Of a stretch of 64,000 bases of DNA, positions 52,036 through 61,544 are shown one piece after another. The stretch's first letter is position 1, and each line of letters starts with the position of its first letter. The DNA is from Actinomadura opuntiae (GTDB lineage: Bacteria; Actinomycetota; Actinomycetes; Streptosporangiales; Streptosporangiaceae): the NCBI RefSeq assembly GCF_030283205.1, contig NZ_JASNWF010000009.1, forward strand, positions 310,001 through 374,000, in the 5' to 3' direction. The position numbers were made by a program, and so were the translations under genes. The notes beneath the pieces were generated by a model. It made no database searches. It saw only the letters and a program-made list of their open reading frames with translations, and was not told the DNA's origin.

Positions 52036-55000
52036 GGCAGACCTTCCACGGCTCCAGGGAGCACACGTTCGAGGCCCTCTCCAGGGAACTGTTCGGTCCC
52101 GGGCCGGAGCGCTCCGGGAAGCCCCTCGACCTTTCAAGAGCGGTCCACTTCCCGAGCTGGGAAGCGGCGCGTGGCGTCTGGCACGACGCCGCATCCGGGC
52201 AGGAGATCCTTACGGAGGTGGTGCCTTCCCGGAGGTACGGCGTCGGGATCCTTTTTCCCGGCGGGACCCTGGAGGAGCGCTCTGCCGGCCCTGGCCTGGA
52301 CGTCGAGCACTGCGAAGAGCCGCAGCTGCCGGATGCGGACATCGAGAGCAAGCAGGCGAAGATCGCCAGTCGAGACGAGGCTGGCCAGGACGACGACCTC
52401 GATCTGTCCCTTGCGAACGTGCGGCTACCGAGCACCCTCGGGCTCTCAGTGCACGGGTCCTTCCCGGCGGGTTCGCGGATGGTCCTGACCGCCGAGGTGG
52501 CCCGGTACCGCTCGTTCGAAGTTGCTATCGCAGAAGGCAAGCGGGACTGGTGGGTCCGGGAACCGGTTACCATCCGGGCCACCTTCCGCGGCGAGGACCT
52601 GGCTGTGACCGGCAGCCAGCGGCAGCGGATCGATCCGTACCCGCAGCCAGAGCTCATCAACGCTGGCGGTTTCGATATAGAGGTCCGCGCCTACAGCAGG
52701 ATGGTCCAAGGAGATCACCTGATTACAGTCACACTCACGAACCGCTCGCACGGCGGGAAGGACGGCGCCTCGCTGTTCCAGGCAGGATTCGAGCTCTCAG
52801 CCGAGAGCGGAGGTGCGTTCCTTCCCTACCCGGAGCGCCCGGGCGAGCACGAGCCCGACGATGAGGAGGCAACAGCCGCCCTGCTCTACCGGCACCATCG
52901 GACCTTCGCTCTCGGGCACGGATGCGCCGCAGACTGGGAGCGGGAACCCGGAGAATACGTCGGCTCGATCAGGGCAACCTGTCTCCCGTCATTCGAAGCG
53001 CCGAGCATCACGCCCGACATCCAGCTCCCCGACAGCAGCCGGCTCGAGGTGAGCATGGAAGCGCTCGCCGCAGAGGACAGGCAACACGAGGCAAGCAGGC
53101 AAGTCAGCCTCCTGGTCGCCGGATACCGGGACTGGATAAGCGGGCTCGAAGAGAAGGCTCTCGAGCTCCCCCGGGAGCATCGCCCGGCAGCAGAGCGCCA
53201 CATCGCCGATTGCAAGGTAGCCCTCGAACGGGTCGAGCGAGGATGGGCTCTGATCCGCCGGGATCGGAAAGTTGCGCTGGCCTTCAGGCTGGCCAACGAG
53301 GCGATGCTCGTCCAGCAGGCCCGATCAGCTGCGCCGCTCCGGCAGACCGTCGTCGACAAGTCCGGCCTCGTGCAAGTCCTGGGCGAGTTTCCCACCGGCG
53401 AGCTCCCGCCAGGCAGGGGGAAGTGGCGCCCCTTCCAGATCGCTTTCCTGCTCGCCGTAGCCGAATCGGTAGCCGACCCGACCAGCACGGACCGGGACAC
53501 CGTGGAGCTGATCTTCTTCCCCACCGGAGGCGGCAAGACCGAGGCGTACCTTGCTGTGGCCGCCTTCTCGCTCTTCCTGCGGCGCCTGAGAGATCCCTCG
53601 GATGCCGGGACAGATGTCATCATGCGGTACACGCTCCGGCTGCTGACCGCCCAGCAATTCCTGCGGGCCGCGTCGCTGATCTGCGCTATGGAATATATCC
53701 GCGCTCGGCGTTCCGACCTGGGTGGCGAGCCCTACAGCATCGGCGTATGGCTCGGTGGCGGGACCACGCCGAACTCCCGCAAGGGCGCGATAAGGTCGTG
53801 GGACGACCTCGCCAGGAATCCGGGCAATGCCGCCAACGACTTCCTGCTCCTGAGATGCCCGTGGTGCGCCGCCCGGATGGGGCCCACCGAAGGGCAGTTG
53901 CGAAGTACCAAGGGGAGCAAGGCCAAGGTGATTCCCGGCTACCACAAGCATCGCAGCGGGGTCACGCTGCGATGCCCCGATAGCCGATGCTCGTTCCATG
54001 ACGGCCTCCCGATGCTGGTCGTGGACGATGACATCTACGACAAGCCTCCATCCATGATCATCGGAACCGTGGACAAGTTCGCGACCATGGCTTGGAAGCC
54101 CGACTCCCGCGCGATCTTCGGCCTGGATCGCTCCGGCGAGCGACGCTTCTCCCCGCCCGGTTTGATCATCCAGGACGAGTTTCACCTCATCTCCGGCCCC
54201 CTCGGCTCGATGGTCGGGCTGTACGAGAGCGTGGTGGAGGACCTCTGCACCGATCGCTGCGGTGCCCAGCTGGCCAAGCCGAAGATCATCGCTTCGACAG
54301 CGACGATCCGCCGCTACCGGGAGCAGGTCGCCGGGATCTACGCCAGGGACCGCGTCGCTCTCTTCCCGCCACACGGCCTCGACGCCAGCGACTCCTTCTT
54401 CTCCGTCTGGGCACGCGACGGTCGCGGCAAGCTGCTTCCAGGGCGCCGGTACGTGGGGGTGCACGCGCCTGCCCTCGGCTCCATGCAGAGCGTCCAGGTG
54501 AGGACTGCCGCGGCGCTTCTCCAAGCACCGCTCTCCCTGCCCGACGAGCAGCGCGATCCGTGGTGGAGCAGCCTCTGGTTCTTCAATAGCTTGCGCGAGC
54601 TCGGCAACTCCCTTTCGCTTCTCCAGGCCGACATCCCCGACTACCTGGTGGGGCTTCGTCGGCGCGACGGGCTGGAGGACATCCGCTTCGCGCGCAGCAT
54701 CATGGAGCTCACGGGACGCCGCCGGAACGACGAGATCCCGCGGGCGATCGAGGAGCTCTCCACTCCCTACGGTGAGGGCAGGGCTGTGGACATCTGCCTC
54801 TCTTCCAACATCATCGAGGTCGGTGTCGACATCGACCGGCTGTCTCTCATGGTCATTGTCGGCCAGCCCAAGACCACGGCCCAGTACATCCAGGTTTCCG
54901 GGCGCGTGGGCCGCCGCTGGGAGGAGCGCCCTGGACTCGTGGTTACCCTCTACGGCGCTGCCAAGCCCAGGGACCGATCGCACTACGAGCGGTTTCGTAC

Positions 55001-55469
55001 CTATCACGAGCGCCTCTACGCCCAGGTAGAGCCCACCAGTGTGACGCCGTTCGCCGAGCCGGTCATGAAACGGGCACTTCACGGGGCGCTCGTGGCCCAC
55101 ATACGTCTGACCAACCCCGATGGCCTGCAGCCCTGGCCTCTCCCTGGCGATGCCGCTGGGCACGCAGCCAGGATCCTGCTCGAACGCGCTCGACAGGTCG
55201 ACCCGGAAGAGGCAGGGAACGCCAAAGAGGTCATCGAGCAGCGCCTGCGCGAGTGGAAGAGATGGGAACGCAGCGAGTGGGAGGCTGACACGTCCAGCGG
55301 CGATCCGCTCAATGGCCTCATGCGCTATGCCGGATCGCCGGCGCCTGGCAAGCAGCCTGCGACTTCGTGGGAGGTGCCGGCATCGATGCGCAACGTCGAT
55401 GCCGAATGCAAGGCTGCTATAACACGCTCCTACAACAGGGACGATGAGGTCCAGGAGGATGGCCAGTGA
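52032..55469 (+). CDS. drmA: DrmA-like SF2 helicase (DISARM)
   Basis: 1145-aa helicase from ATG 52032, with GGGGGGAA upstream. A long N-terminal region (residues 1-470) includes beta-rich segments and the RHIADCKVALERVERGW helix, characteristic of DrmA. Walker A FFPTGGGKTEAYLAVA is near 495. A zinc-like pair CPWCAARMG and CPDSRC lies between about 613 and 655. The DEAH-type box is QDEFHLISG near 713 and motif III is STATIRRY near 757. Motifs V/VI are SSNIIEVGVDIDRL and YIQVSGRVGR near 925-955. DrmA and DrmB are the invariant core of DISARM, where they form a DNA-bound complex that is triggered by phage DNA ends. The stop overlaps drmB (GTGA). Confidence 0.93.
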   Translation: MRQTFHGSREHTFEALSRELFGPGPERSGKPLDLSRAVHFPSWEAARGVWHDAASGQEILTEVVPSRRYGVGILFPGGTLEERSAGPGLDVEHCEEPQLPDADIESKQAKIASRDEAGQDDDLDLSLANVRLPSTLGLSVHGSFPAGSRMVLTAEVARYRSFEVAIAEGKRDWWVREPVTIRATFRGEDLAVTGSQRQRIDPYPQPELINAGGFDIEVRAYSRMVQGDHLITVTLTNRSHGGKDGASLFQAGFELSAESGGAFLPYPERPGEHEPDDEEATAALLYRHHRTFALGHGCAADWEREPGEYVGSIRATCLPSFEAPSITPDIQLPDSSRLEVSMEALAAEDRQHEASRQVSLLVAGYRDWISGLEEKALELPREHRPAAERHIADCKVALERVERGWALIRRDRKVALAFRLANEAMLVQQARSAAPLRQTVVDKSGLVQVLGEFPTGELPPGRGKWRPFQIAFLLAVAESVADPTSTDRDTVELIFFPTGGGKTEAYLAVAAFSLFLRRLRDPSDAGTDVIMRYTLRLLTAQQFLRAASLICAMEYIRARRSDLGGEPYSIGVWLGGGTTPNSRKGAIRSWDDLARNPGNAANDFLLLRCPWCAARMGPTEGQLRSTKGSKAKVIPGYHKHRSGVTLRCPDSRCSFHDGLPMLVVDDDIYDKPPSMIIGTVDKFATMAWKPDSRAIFGLDRSGERRFSPPGLIIQDEFHLISGPLGSMVGLYESVVEDLCTDRCGAQLAKPKIIASTATIRRYREQVAGIYARDRVALFPPHGLDASDSFFSVWARDGRGKLLPGRRYVGVHAPALGSMQSVQVRTAAALLQAPLSLPDEQRDPWWSSLWFFNSLRELGNSLSLLQADIPDYLVGLRRRDGLEDIRFARSIMELTGRRRNDEIPRAIEELSTPYGEGRAVDICLSSNIIEVGVDIDRLSLMVIVGQPKTTAQYIQVSGRVGRRWEERPGLVVTLYGAAKPRDRSHYERFRTYHERLYAQVEPTSVTPFAEPVMKRALHGALVAHIRLTNPDGLQPWPLPGDAAGHAARILLERARQVDPEEAGNAKEVIEQRLREWKRWERSEWEADTSSGDPLNGLMRYAGSPAPGKQPATSWEVPASMRNVDAECKAAITRSYNRDDEVQEDGQ

Positions 55470-57361
55470 CCAGCGGGAACATCCGCCGCGCGCAGCTGAT
55501 CTCCCCCTTCGGAGCTGGCGCCATGACCGTGCTGGTCGACGGCACCTCCGTGATTGCCGCTGGGCTGGATCATTGGTTCGAGGGAGCGACAGATCCGGAA
55601 GAGTTCAGCCTGGAAGAATGGCGGTTGCAGAGCAGGCTGAAGGTCAACCACTTCCGCCTGCCGCCGCCCTACGTTCGCCCCTCCCGGAGGGCAGCGGGAC
55701 CGGCGCAACGCACTACCAACCTGGATATCACCGTCCCCTTCCTCCGCTTCCCTGCCTGGAGCTTCTGCCCCTTCTGCAAGCGCCTCGAAGCGAGCCCCCT
55801 GGTCCTCGAGGGCAAGGCATATTGCAAGGATCCGGCGCACGAGCGCGGGGGCAAGCGCGGCAAGGGGCCAGCCATGGCACAGGTTCCCTTCGTTACGGTG
55901 TGCGAACAGGGCCACCTGGACGACTTCCCCTGGCGGGAATGGGTCCATCGCTCCGTCCAGCCCAGCTGCGTCGGCACCCTGCGCCTGCACTCGCGAGGTG
56001 GTGGCTCACTCGCCGGCCAGGAGGTCTCCTGCGACGGATGCAAGCGCAAGCGGTCGCTCGAGAACGTGATGAACACCATCCAGGTAGACGGCCAGGAGAC
56101 CACCATCCTGAGCAGCACCCTTGAGAAGGGAGCGGACTTTTCCTGCCGCGGCTTCCGGCCCTGGCTCGGCGGTGCCCGCCAACCGTGCGGGTGGCCGATC
56201 AGGGGAAGCCTCCGGGGAGCTTCCAACGTCTACTTCCCGCTGGTCGAGAGTTCCATCTATCTCCCGCAGAGCCCGAGCTCCACCCCGGAAGAGCTCATGG
56301 AGATCGTGACCTCGGAGCAGTTCGCGTCCGGGATGTCGCTGGCGCGCGCGATGGGGGACGGGAAGATCACCGTCGAGAATTTCCGGAAAATGGACAGGGG
56401 CGGGTTGACGAGCTCCTTTAGTGACGATCAGGTCCGTGATGCCCTTGACGAGTATCTCGGTGGGGAGGCCGGAGAGCAGGACTACGACCTGGACGAGCAC
56501 AGCCCAACCGAATGGCGGCGGCCCGAGCATGCTGTGCTGAGGGAAAGCATCGAGCATCCGCACCTTCGCGTCACAAGAGCGAAGGGATCCTATGCAAGTG
56601 CTGTCGACGAGTCATTCTCGCGCGTCCGGTTGATCGAGACGCTCCGCGAAACCCGTGCACTCTGGGGATTCACGCGCCTGAAATCGGGAGGCCTCAAGCT
56701 CCGCGAGGGCAAGAAGTTGCTGCGCCTGACCCCCTTGCCCCCTGGCCTGGACTGGCTGCCCGCCTATACCGTTAACGGCGAGGGCATCTACCTGGAATTG
56801 GACGAGACCCGGCTACAAGGATGGGAGAGCAGGCGCGAGGTCCAGCAGCGTGCCGGGCGACTGGCAGCGCGTTACGAGACTGTCAGGGCTTCCCGTGGTT
56901 CGGCAGAGCGCGAGGTGTCTCCCCGCCTGGTCCTCGTCCATACTATTACCCACCTCCTAATCAACCAGCTCATCTTCGACTGCGGATACAGCACCGCATC
57001 CCTCCGCGAAAGACTGTTTGTCTCGACGAACAGGCAGCGTCCGATGGCTGGCATGCTGATCTACACTGCGGCGGGCGATGCCGAAGGGACCATGGGCGGG
57101 TTGGTCCGTATGGGCAAGCCCGGGTACCTGGAGCGCGTCTGGGAAGCTGGGCTCGCCAATGCTGCATGGTGCTCGACAGATCCGATCTGCATGGAGGAGG
57201 GTGAGAGCGGCCAGGGGCCCGATTCTTGCAACCTCGCAGCCTGCCACTCCTGTGGGTTGCTGCCCGAGACATCTTGCGAGGAGTTCAATCGCTTCCTGGA
57301 TCGCGGGCTCGTCGTCGGATCTCTCAAGGAACCTGAAATCGGGTTCTTCCAGCCCGGGTGA
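55466..57361 (+). CDS. drmB: DrmB-like DUF1998 protein (DISARM)
   Basis: 631-aa protein from the GTG overlapping the drmA stop; AGGAGGATGG is the ribosome site. N-terminal RRAQLISPFGAGAM is the DrmB start signature. Cysteine groups occur at FCPFCKRLE...CKDPAH (about 93-125), VSCDGCKRKR (about 187) and, at the C-terminus, WCSTDPICMEE...CNLAACHSCG (about 571-600). The DUF1998 domain contains LVLVHTITHLLINQLIFDCG near 489. DrmB partners DrmA and is needed for activation. A strong hairpin 34 bp downstream ends the operon; no drmC follows. Confidence 0.93.
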   Translation: MTSGNIRRAQLISPFGAGAMTVLVDGTSVIAAGLDHWFEGATDPEEFSLEEWRLQSRLKVNHFRLPPPYVRPSRRAAGPAQRTTNLDITVPFLRFPAWSFCPFCKRLEASPLVLEGKAYCKDPAHERGGKRGKGPAMAQVPFVTVCEQGHLDDFPWREWVHRSVQPSCVGTLRLHSRGGGSLAGQEVSCDGCKRKRSLENVMNTIQVDGQETTILSSTLEKGADFSCRGFRPWLGGARQPCGWPIRGSLRGASNVYFPLVESSIYLPQSPSSTPEELMEIVTSEQFASGMSLARAMGDGKITVENFRKMDRGGLTSSFSDDQVRDALDEYLGGEAGEQDYDLDEHSPTEWRRPEHAVLRESIEHPHLRVTRAKGSYASAVDESFSRVRLIETLRETRALWGFTRLKSGGLKLREGKKLLRLTPLPPGLDWLPAYTVNGEGIYLELDETRLQGWESRREVQQRAGRLAARYETVRASRGSAEREVSPRLVLVHTITHLLINQLIFDCGYSTASLRERLFVSTNRQRPMAGMLIYTAAGDAEGTMGGLVRMGKPGYLERVWEAGLANAAWCSTDPICMEEGESGQGPDSCNLAACHSCGLLPETSCEEFNRFLDRGLVVGSLKEPEIGFFQPG

Positions 57362-57394
57362 AAAAGAGCTGATATCGGCTCGCCCGGCGTGTTC

Positions 57395-57423
57395 GCTCCA
57401 GCTAAATCGTATTTAGCTGGAGC
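57395..57423 (+). terminator. Terminator of the DISARM-like operon
   Basis: GCTCCAGCTAAAT and ATTTAGCTGGAGC form a perfect 13-bp stem with a 3-nt loop (CGT), 34 bp after the drmB stop. Confidence 0.85.
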
Positions 57424-57469
57424 TGGTGGTCGCAATAGATCGGCTCGTCACCTCACCTTCGAATCCCCA

Positions 57470-57736
57470 CTATGCCCCTTCCGGGAAAATGTCATTCGGC
57501 TCGTCGGCTACGCGTTCATGTTCGCCGCATACTCGGCATACCTGAGGTTCGAAGCCGGGCTCGATCTCGTGACTCATCGGGCAGACGCCGCGCGCGAGCT
57601 TGTCTAGCGCCTCCTGAGCGGACTCGACCGAAGCGAAGTAGCCGAGGCCGGGGACCTCGATGACGTCGACTCCTGGGAGGTACGGACTCTTCGCGACGAT
57701 GATCTCTCGCGTGATCCCGCCGGTCCTGAGTTCCAT
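57470..57736 (-). CDS. Small hypothetical protein with CxxC-type cysteines
   Basis: 88-aa protein, ATG 57736 preceded by GGAGG. The N-terminal half is mixed beta/alpha (REIIVAKSPYLPGVDVIEV, SAQEALDKLARG). The C-terminal half has CPMSHEIEPGFEPQVCRVCGEHE, three cysteines and two histidines that could bind zinc. It is convergent with drmB. No family recognised; a small regulator or antitoxin-like role cannot be judged. Confidence 0.65.
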   Translation of the reverse strand: MELRTGGITREIIVAKSPYLPGVDVIEVPGLGYFASVESAQEALDKLARGVCPMSHEIEPGFEPQVCRVCGEHERVADEPNDIFPEGA

Positions 57737-58438
57737 CGTGCCTCCAAATCTCTTCGGCGATGGACTCGCCTGGTCCTGCGCTTCAGCGGTTGACCGACAC
57801 GTACGGGGTGGTCACGTGCTCCGATCTCGGAGCTTCCTGGCGCCTCATCACAGTACGTCATGCGACCTGGCTGTGCTGGTTGCGCACAACTGGACCCTTG
57901 GCCACCGGACGATGCCCCGCCCTTAACTGATCGAAAAGTGAAGGAGGCGTGCGATAGTCCTTCTATATAGTTAGAACGTCCTGGCGCTCCGCGAGGGCGA
58001 AGAGCGTTCTTCGTGCGATATGACGCGGGCTTCTGCAACAGATGAGGTCACCGTGACCAGGAGCGTTGAACAGGTAGTCGCAGCTTTCTTGGAGGATGCT
58101 AAACGGCTGACAGTAAAGGCAGCTGGGCAGCCATTCGTTCGATCATGCAGCGGTGACCGCCCGGCCGTTTACGGGAGTTGACTCGGCTGTGGCGCTCGGT
58201 GCTTGATGTCACCCAGTCACGGAGGCGAGCGGGTGCGGACGGCAATTCCAGTAGTGCTCGGCTGGACATCAGGTGCCCTGGCAGGGCGAACCTCCTGGTC
58301 GACCTCGCGCCTATTAGGTGTTTTGCCGCGCGAGCGAACAGATCCGCGACCGCAATCATCTCGCGGTGGGCGCAGTCACCTTAGAAGGCTCATGCCTTCG
58401 GAGGTTAATAAATTTACTGTAAGTCATCAAAAGGTTTC
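57737..58438. other. Non-coding stretch
   Basis: 702 bp without a convincing gene. Locally A+T-rich around 57955-57975 (CTATATAGTTAG) and 58395-58445, likely promoter and end regions of the neighbouring genes. Nothing else identified. Confidence 0.4.
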
Positions 58439-59293
58439 CTATTGAACTACAAAAGATCGAAGTTCACCGAGCAATTTCGTGCGCGCTCCTGCATTAACCG
58501 AAGGCAGGCCCTTCGCATATTTGGAGGTGATAACTTTGCCCCCTAGAGTGCGACCTGCTTCTAGGCTCGCCAGAGCATCGATCACGGTTGTGAGATGACG
58601 GTTGCGTGTCTTATAGAAACTCGGACCAGCGACGAACCAGTTGAGCTCATCCAAATCCATCTCGGGTATGACCACTCCCGGGTCTGGAAGCATGTCCCAT
58701 GCGGCCTCCACGATATCCGCTAGAGCGGGGTTCACTGTGGCCTTCCGGTAGATGGCGAGGGACATGGCCTGGAGGGTGCGCTGGTAGATGCCACCCTCCC
58801 GGTCTGTAGCCTTAGCCACCTCGCTGGGGAGCCATACAACATTCGGTACGAAGCTGTAGAGGCGCGGTATTCGGCTGGCGAGTAGGTCATGCCGGACTAC
58901 CCGCCAGATGTGCGCAGCTACGAAGCCGCCGGCCATCTTTGCGCCGTTCAGCGTCTCATTTGCTTTGCTGGCGATCTGCTGATTTCTGGCAATACCTTTC
59001 ATGAACGAGTTGTCGTCAGCCAGATAGCCGTCCTTGTCAGGATAAGACCACATGTCGCGTCCATCGGCGAGGTGCCTTCGACGGCACCTCAGATCGCGGA
59101 CGGCCCACGGCATCGTGATCGGCCAGTCAGCGTACACCTCCAGAGGAAGCCAGATGCCGACCTGTGCGAGCAGCCGTTGAGGGTCCTCCGCGTCATCAAT
59201 GCTGCCGGGGGTGCGCGCAAGGTGCTGCGCTAGGAGTTCCGCCCCGCTAACCTTGCCAAACAAACCCGTCATGTCGGGAGCATACAGGATCAT
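58439..59293 (-). CDS. Unrecognised defence-island protein
   Basis: 284-aa soluble protein with no signal peptide. Visible features are WLPLEVYADWPITMPWAVRD, a helix AAHIWRVVRHDLLASRIP, then LYSFVPNVVWLPSEVAKATDRE and a C-terminal NWFVAGPSFYKTRNRH segment. The pattern of a buried H-W-R followed by FVPNVVWLP reminds me of uncharacterised restriction-associated proteins but I cannot name a family. ATG 59293 or ATG 59272 could start it. It stands alone between two long gaps, and its lower G+C suggests recent acquisition. Confidence 0.65.
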   Translation of the reverse strand: MILYAPDMTGLFGKVSGAELLAQHLARTPGSIDDAEDPQRLLAQVGIWLPLEVYADWPITMPWAVRDLRCRRRHLADGRDMWSYPDKDGYLADDNSFMKGIARNQQIASKANETLNGAKMAGGFVAAHIWRVVRHDLLASRIPRLYSFVPNVVWLPSEVAKATDREGGIYQRTLQAMSLAIYRKATVNPALADIVEAAWDMLPDPGVVIPEMDLDELNWFVAGPSFYKTRNRHLTTVIDALASLEAGRTLGGKVITSKYAKGLPSVNAGARTKLLGELRSFVVQ

Positions 59294-60077
59294 TCATCAC
59301 ATTCTTGGCCGCCTTAGGACCCCCAGCCAACGAGAACGCCGTGATGGGCTTGGAGGAATGTCGGTTCCCGGTATTCCGGGAACGAATAAGCGTCGGTCTG
59401 CGCTCTCCCTGAAATCGGAGGACCGAACCGGGAGAAGGTTGCGTCGTTGCGTGCCAGGAGACGTTCGTTCGATCCGGAGTCGTTCGCATCATGGAGGAGA
59501 CCGGCAAGTCAGTAGCTCAAACGACTTGTAACCTTTGTAGCAACGAGCACAGACTTCACGACTGGACGAATAAGGAGCGTCTGGCCGGTTCTGCCGGGAA
59601 CGGAGGCGACACGCTGTCATAGCCGAAGTCGTCGGAGGACTCGGGGTTGAGCGGGGCCGGGCAGAGGATCTGGCGCGGCTGCGTCGGCAGAAGGCCGACA
59701 TGGCCAGGGGCATACTGAGGAGAAGGCCGTCTAATGGGCCGAGCGCGCTGAGTTGGAGACGGAGCCTGATGCCCTCAGGCGATCAGTGATCCTCTGGGTG
59801 AAGGACGCAAGAGGGCGGACGAGCGCCGGTCATCAAATCGAACATCACGTGATAGGTCTCGTCGAGTTCGGGCCGGTATGAACTGATCTTGTGCAGTGAA
59901 CGTGGACCGGACTCGACCGGGACATCTTCGCCCCGCTGCTGTGATCATTACCGGGATCCCGTCAGGGCACCGCTTCGCTTCTGCCTGACCTTCGGCAGAG
60001 CACGGCGCTACGGTGCCTGCTTTTCCGCGTCACTGCCCCGATCAGCGTGACGGACATACGGTGGTGGGGCATGACGG
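59294..60077. other. Non-coding stretch with one hairpin
   Basis: 784 bp with no supported gene. GTTCCCGG/CCGGGAAC (59364-59371 and 59376-59383) makes an 8-bp hairpin 70 bp upstream of the unrecognised gene. Several short frames are interrupted and composition is irregular, consistent with decayed DNA. Confidence 0.4.
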
Positions 60078-61544
60078 TCACCAGTGGTCGATCTCGGGCG
60101 TGTGTTCTTCTTCGAAGAGGGCAGCCCGCCGGCTACCTGATATTTCGCGCATATGCTTTTGGAGGCTGGCAAACGCGGCACTGGCCTCTCGGCCTTCCTC
60201 GGGATCAAACTGCGGAAACGCGTACAGGGCCAATGGGATGAGCTCCCCGATGCCGAAACGGCTGGACCCGTACCCGGTCACGGACTTGTTGGAGTAGTTC
60301 AGCTTCAGGAAGTTCCCGCCGGCCGCTTTGACGGCAACGCGCCGGATGCGCGCGTTCGGCCCGGCCGTCGAAGTCACGCGGAGCAAGTCCTCGTCATTGA
60401 AGACCTCTTCCTTGCCTTCGGATTCGCACGTCCATTTCCTGCCCTCCTCGACGAACTCGATCGTGCGAACGGCGTGTCGGGCTTCGGCAAGTCGCAACCG
60501 TTCCAAGACCTCGTCCAGTGGGGCGCCGCTGGATTCGTGGATGACGGGCATTTGTTCGGCACTGCCGTACAGGCGCAGAAGAGAATGTCGGGTCCGGAAG
60601 TTGAGTCCGCCGTCCTCTATGGACCAATAGGCAAATCTCGAGTCAGGCGGGAAGTCTGTCTCGGATGCGATCGCAGAACAGGCCCGCGCCTTAAGGCGGT
60701 CCGTGTTGGCCCAGACGAGTTCTTGCAAGTTATCGGTGGCTTCTGGAAGGTCCAGGGCCACGAGTTGATCGAACGTCAATGTGAAGGCCAGGTTTCGCCA
60801 GAATAGACTGTCTCGGATCCAGTCCTGTTCAAGGAGGAAGAGCAGGGCGCTGCTGTCCAGTTGTTTCTGTCTGACGGTCGCCGGAAAAAGGGACGCAGGC
60901 TGTCCTGCGCCGACCCACAAGGCCTGGAGGACCTGGAGGAGTCGATCAGTGCGATCGGAGTCCAGGACGCCCGGGATCCGGTTCGCCGCATTGGCTGTGC
61001 GCTCTGGATCGCCGCGCTTGGCGGATTCGAAGCCTTCCTCGAAGAGGGTGGCGGTCTCGGCGGCCTCCGCCCGATCGACGACGCCTCGACCTCCTTGCAG
61101 CACGGCAGCAGATGCGAGGCCCATCAAGTCGGTGCGGCGCCTGCGGTCCAGAAACTCCTGCGTGCCTGCCGAATCGGTTACCAGAACGCCGTGGTCGCGA
61201 GCCTCGGAGGACACAAGAGAATTGTGATCCGCTGAAGCCGAAACGGAGCCTAGTGCAAAGAAGATTGGTTTTCGATCAGGGACCAGGCCGATATCTTCGG
61301 CCAGATGCTCCGGATTGGTGTCTGCGCGGATGAACAGTTCGCGCGGCCGTTCTTCTCCCGGCCAGGTGAGTAGTAGATCGGGGACAAAAGTATTATTAAA
61401 GTATTCAGTGCTGTTAATCTGGACCCTGACGTCCAGTGCACGGACCTTGTTGATGACCTCATTCTTCACGGACGAGATGGAGTTCGCTAGATCCGCAATG
61501 CTCGCAAAGTGCCCGGTATGCGCCGAAAAACGATGACCAGTCAT
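60078..61544 (-). CDS. Unrecognised protein coupled to PD-(D/E)XK nuclease gene
   Basis: 488-aa protein starting at ATG 61544, which overlaps the stop of the upstream nuclease gene (ATGA). The N-terminal 130 residues resemble a nuclease-like alpha/beta fold: STEYFNNTFVPDLLLTWPG then RELFIRADTNPEHL, where the E-x-K lysine seems replaced. The middle is helical (LLFLLEQDWIRDSLFWRNLAF). The C-terminal 150 residues have beta pairs (VRTIEFVEEGRKWTCE, ARIRRVAVKAAGGNFLKLNY). No signal or membrane segments. The coupling implies it acts with the nuclease. Confidence 0.72.
   Translation of the reverse strand: MTGHRFSAHTGHFASIADLANSISSVKNEVINKVRALDVRVQINSTEYFNNTFVPDLLLTWPGEERPRELFIRADTNPEHLAEDIGLVPDRKPIFFALGSVSASADHNSLVSSEARDHGVLVTDSAGTQEFLDRRRRTDLMGLASAAVLQGGRGVVDRAEAAETATLFEEGFESAKRGDPERTANAANRIPGVLDSDRTDRLLQVLQALWVGAGQPASLFPATVRQKQLDSSALLFLLEQDWIRDSLFWRNLAFTLTFDQLVALDLPEATDNLQELVWANTDRLKARACSAIASETDFPPDSRFAYWSIEDGGLNFRTRHSLLRLYGSAEQMPVIHESSGAPLDEVLERLRLAEARHAVRTIEFVEEGRKWTCESEGKEEVFNDEDLLRVTSTAGPNARIRRVAVKAAGGNFLKLNYSNKSVTGYGSSRFGIGELIPLALYAFPQFDPEEGREASAAFASLQKHMREISGSRRAALFEEEHTPEIDHW

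Noticed and set aside
45435..57361. Pgl/BREX, Dnd or classical restriction-modification assignment
   Set aside because: No PglZ, PglX, BrxC, DndB-E or type I/III subunits. The drmA/drmB pair with a C5 methyltransferase fits DISARM better.
59489..59713. Small minus-strand frame in the 59.3-60.1-kb gap
   Set aside because: Ser/Arg-rich shadow-like composition, no ribosome binding site and no resemblance to any family.
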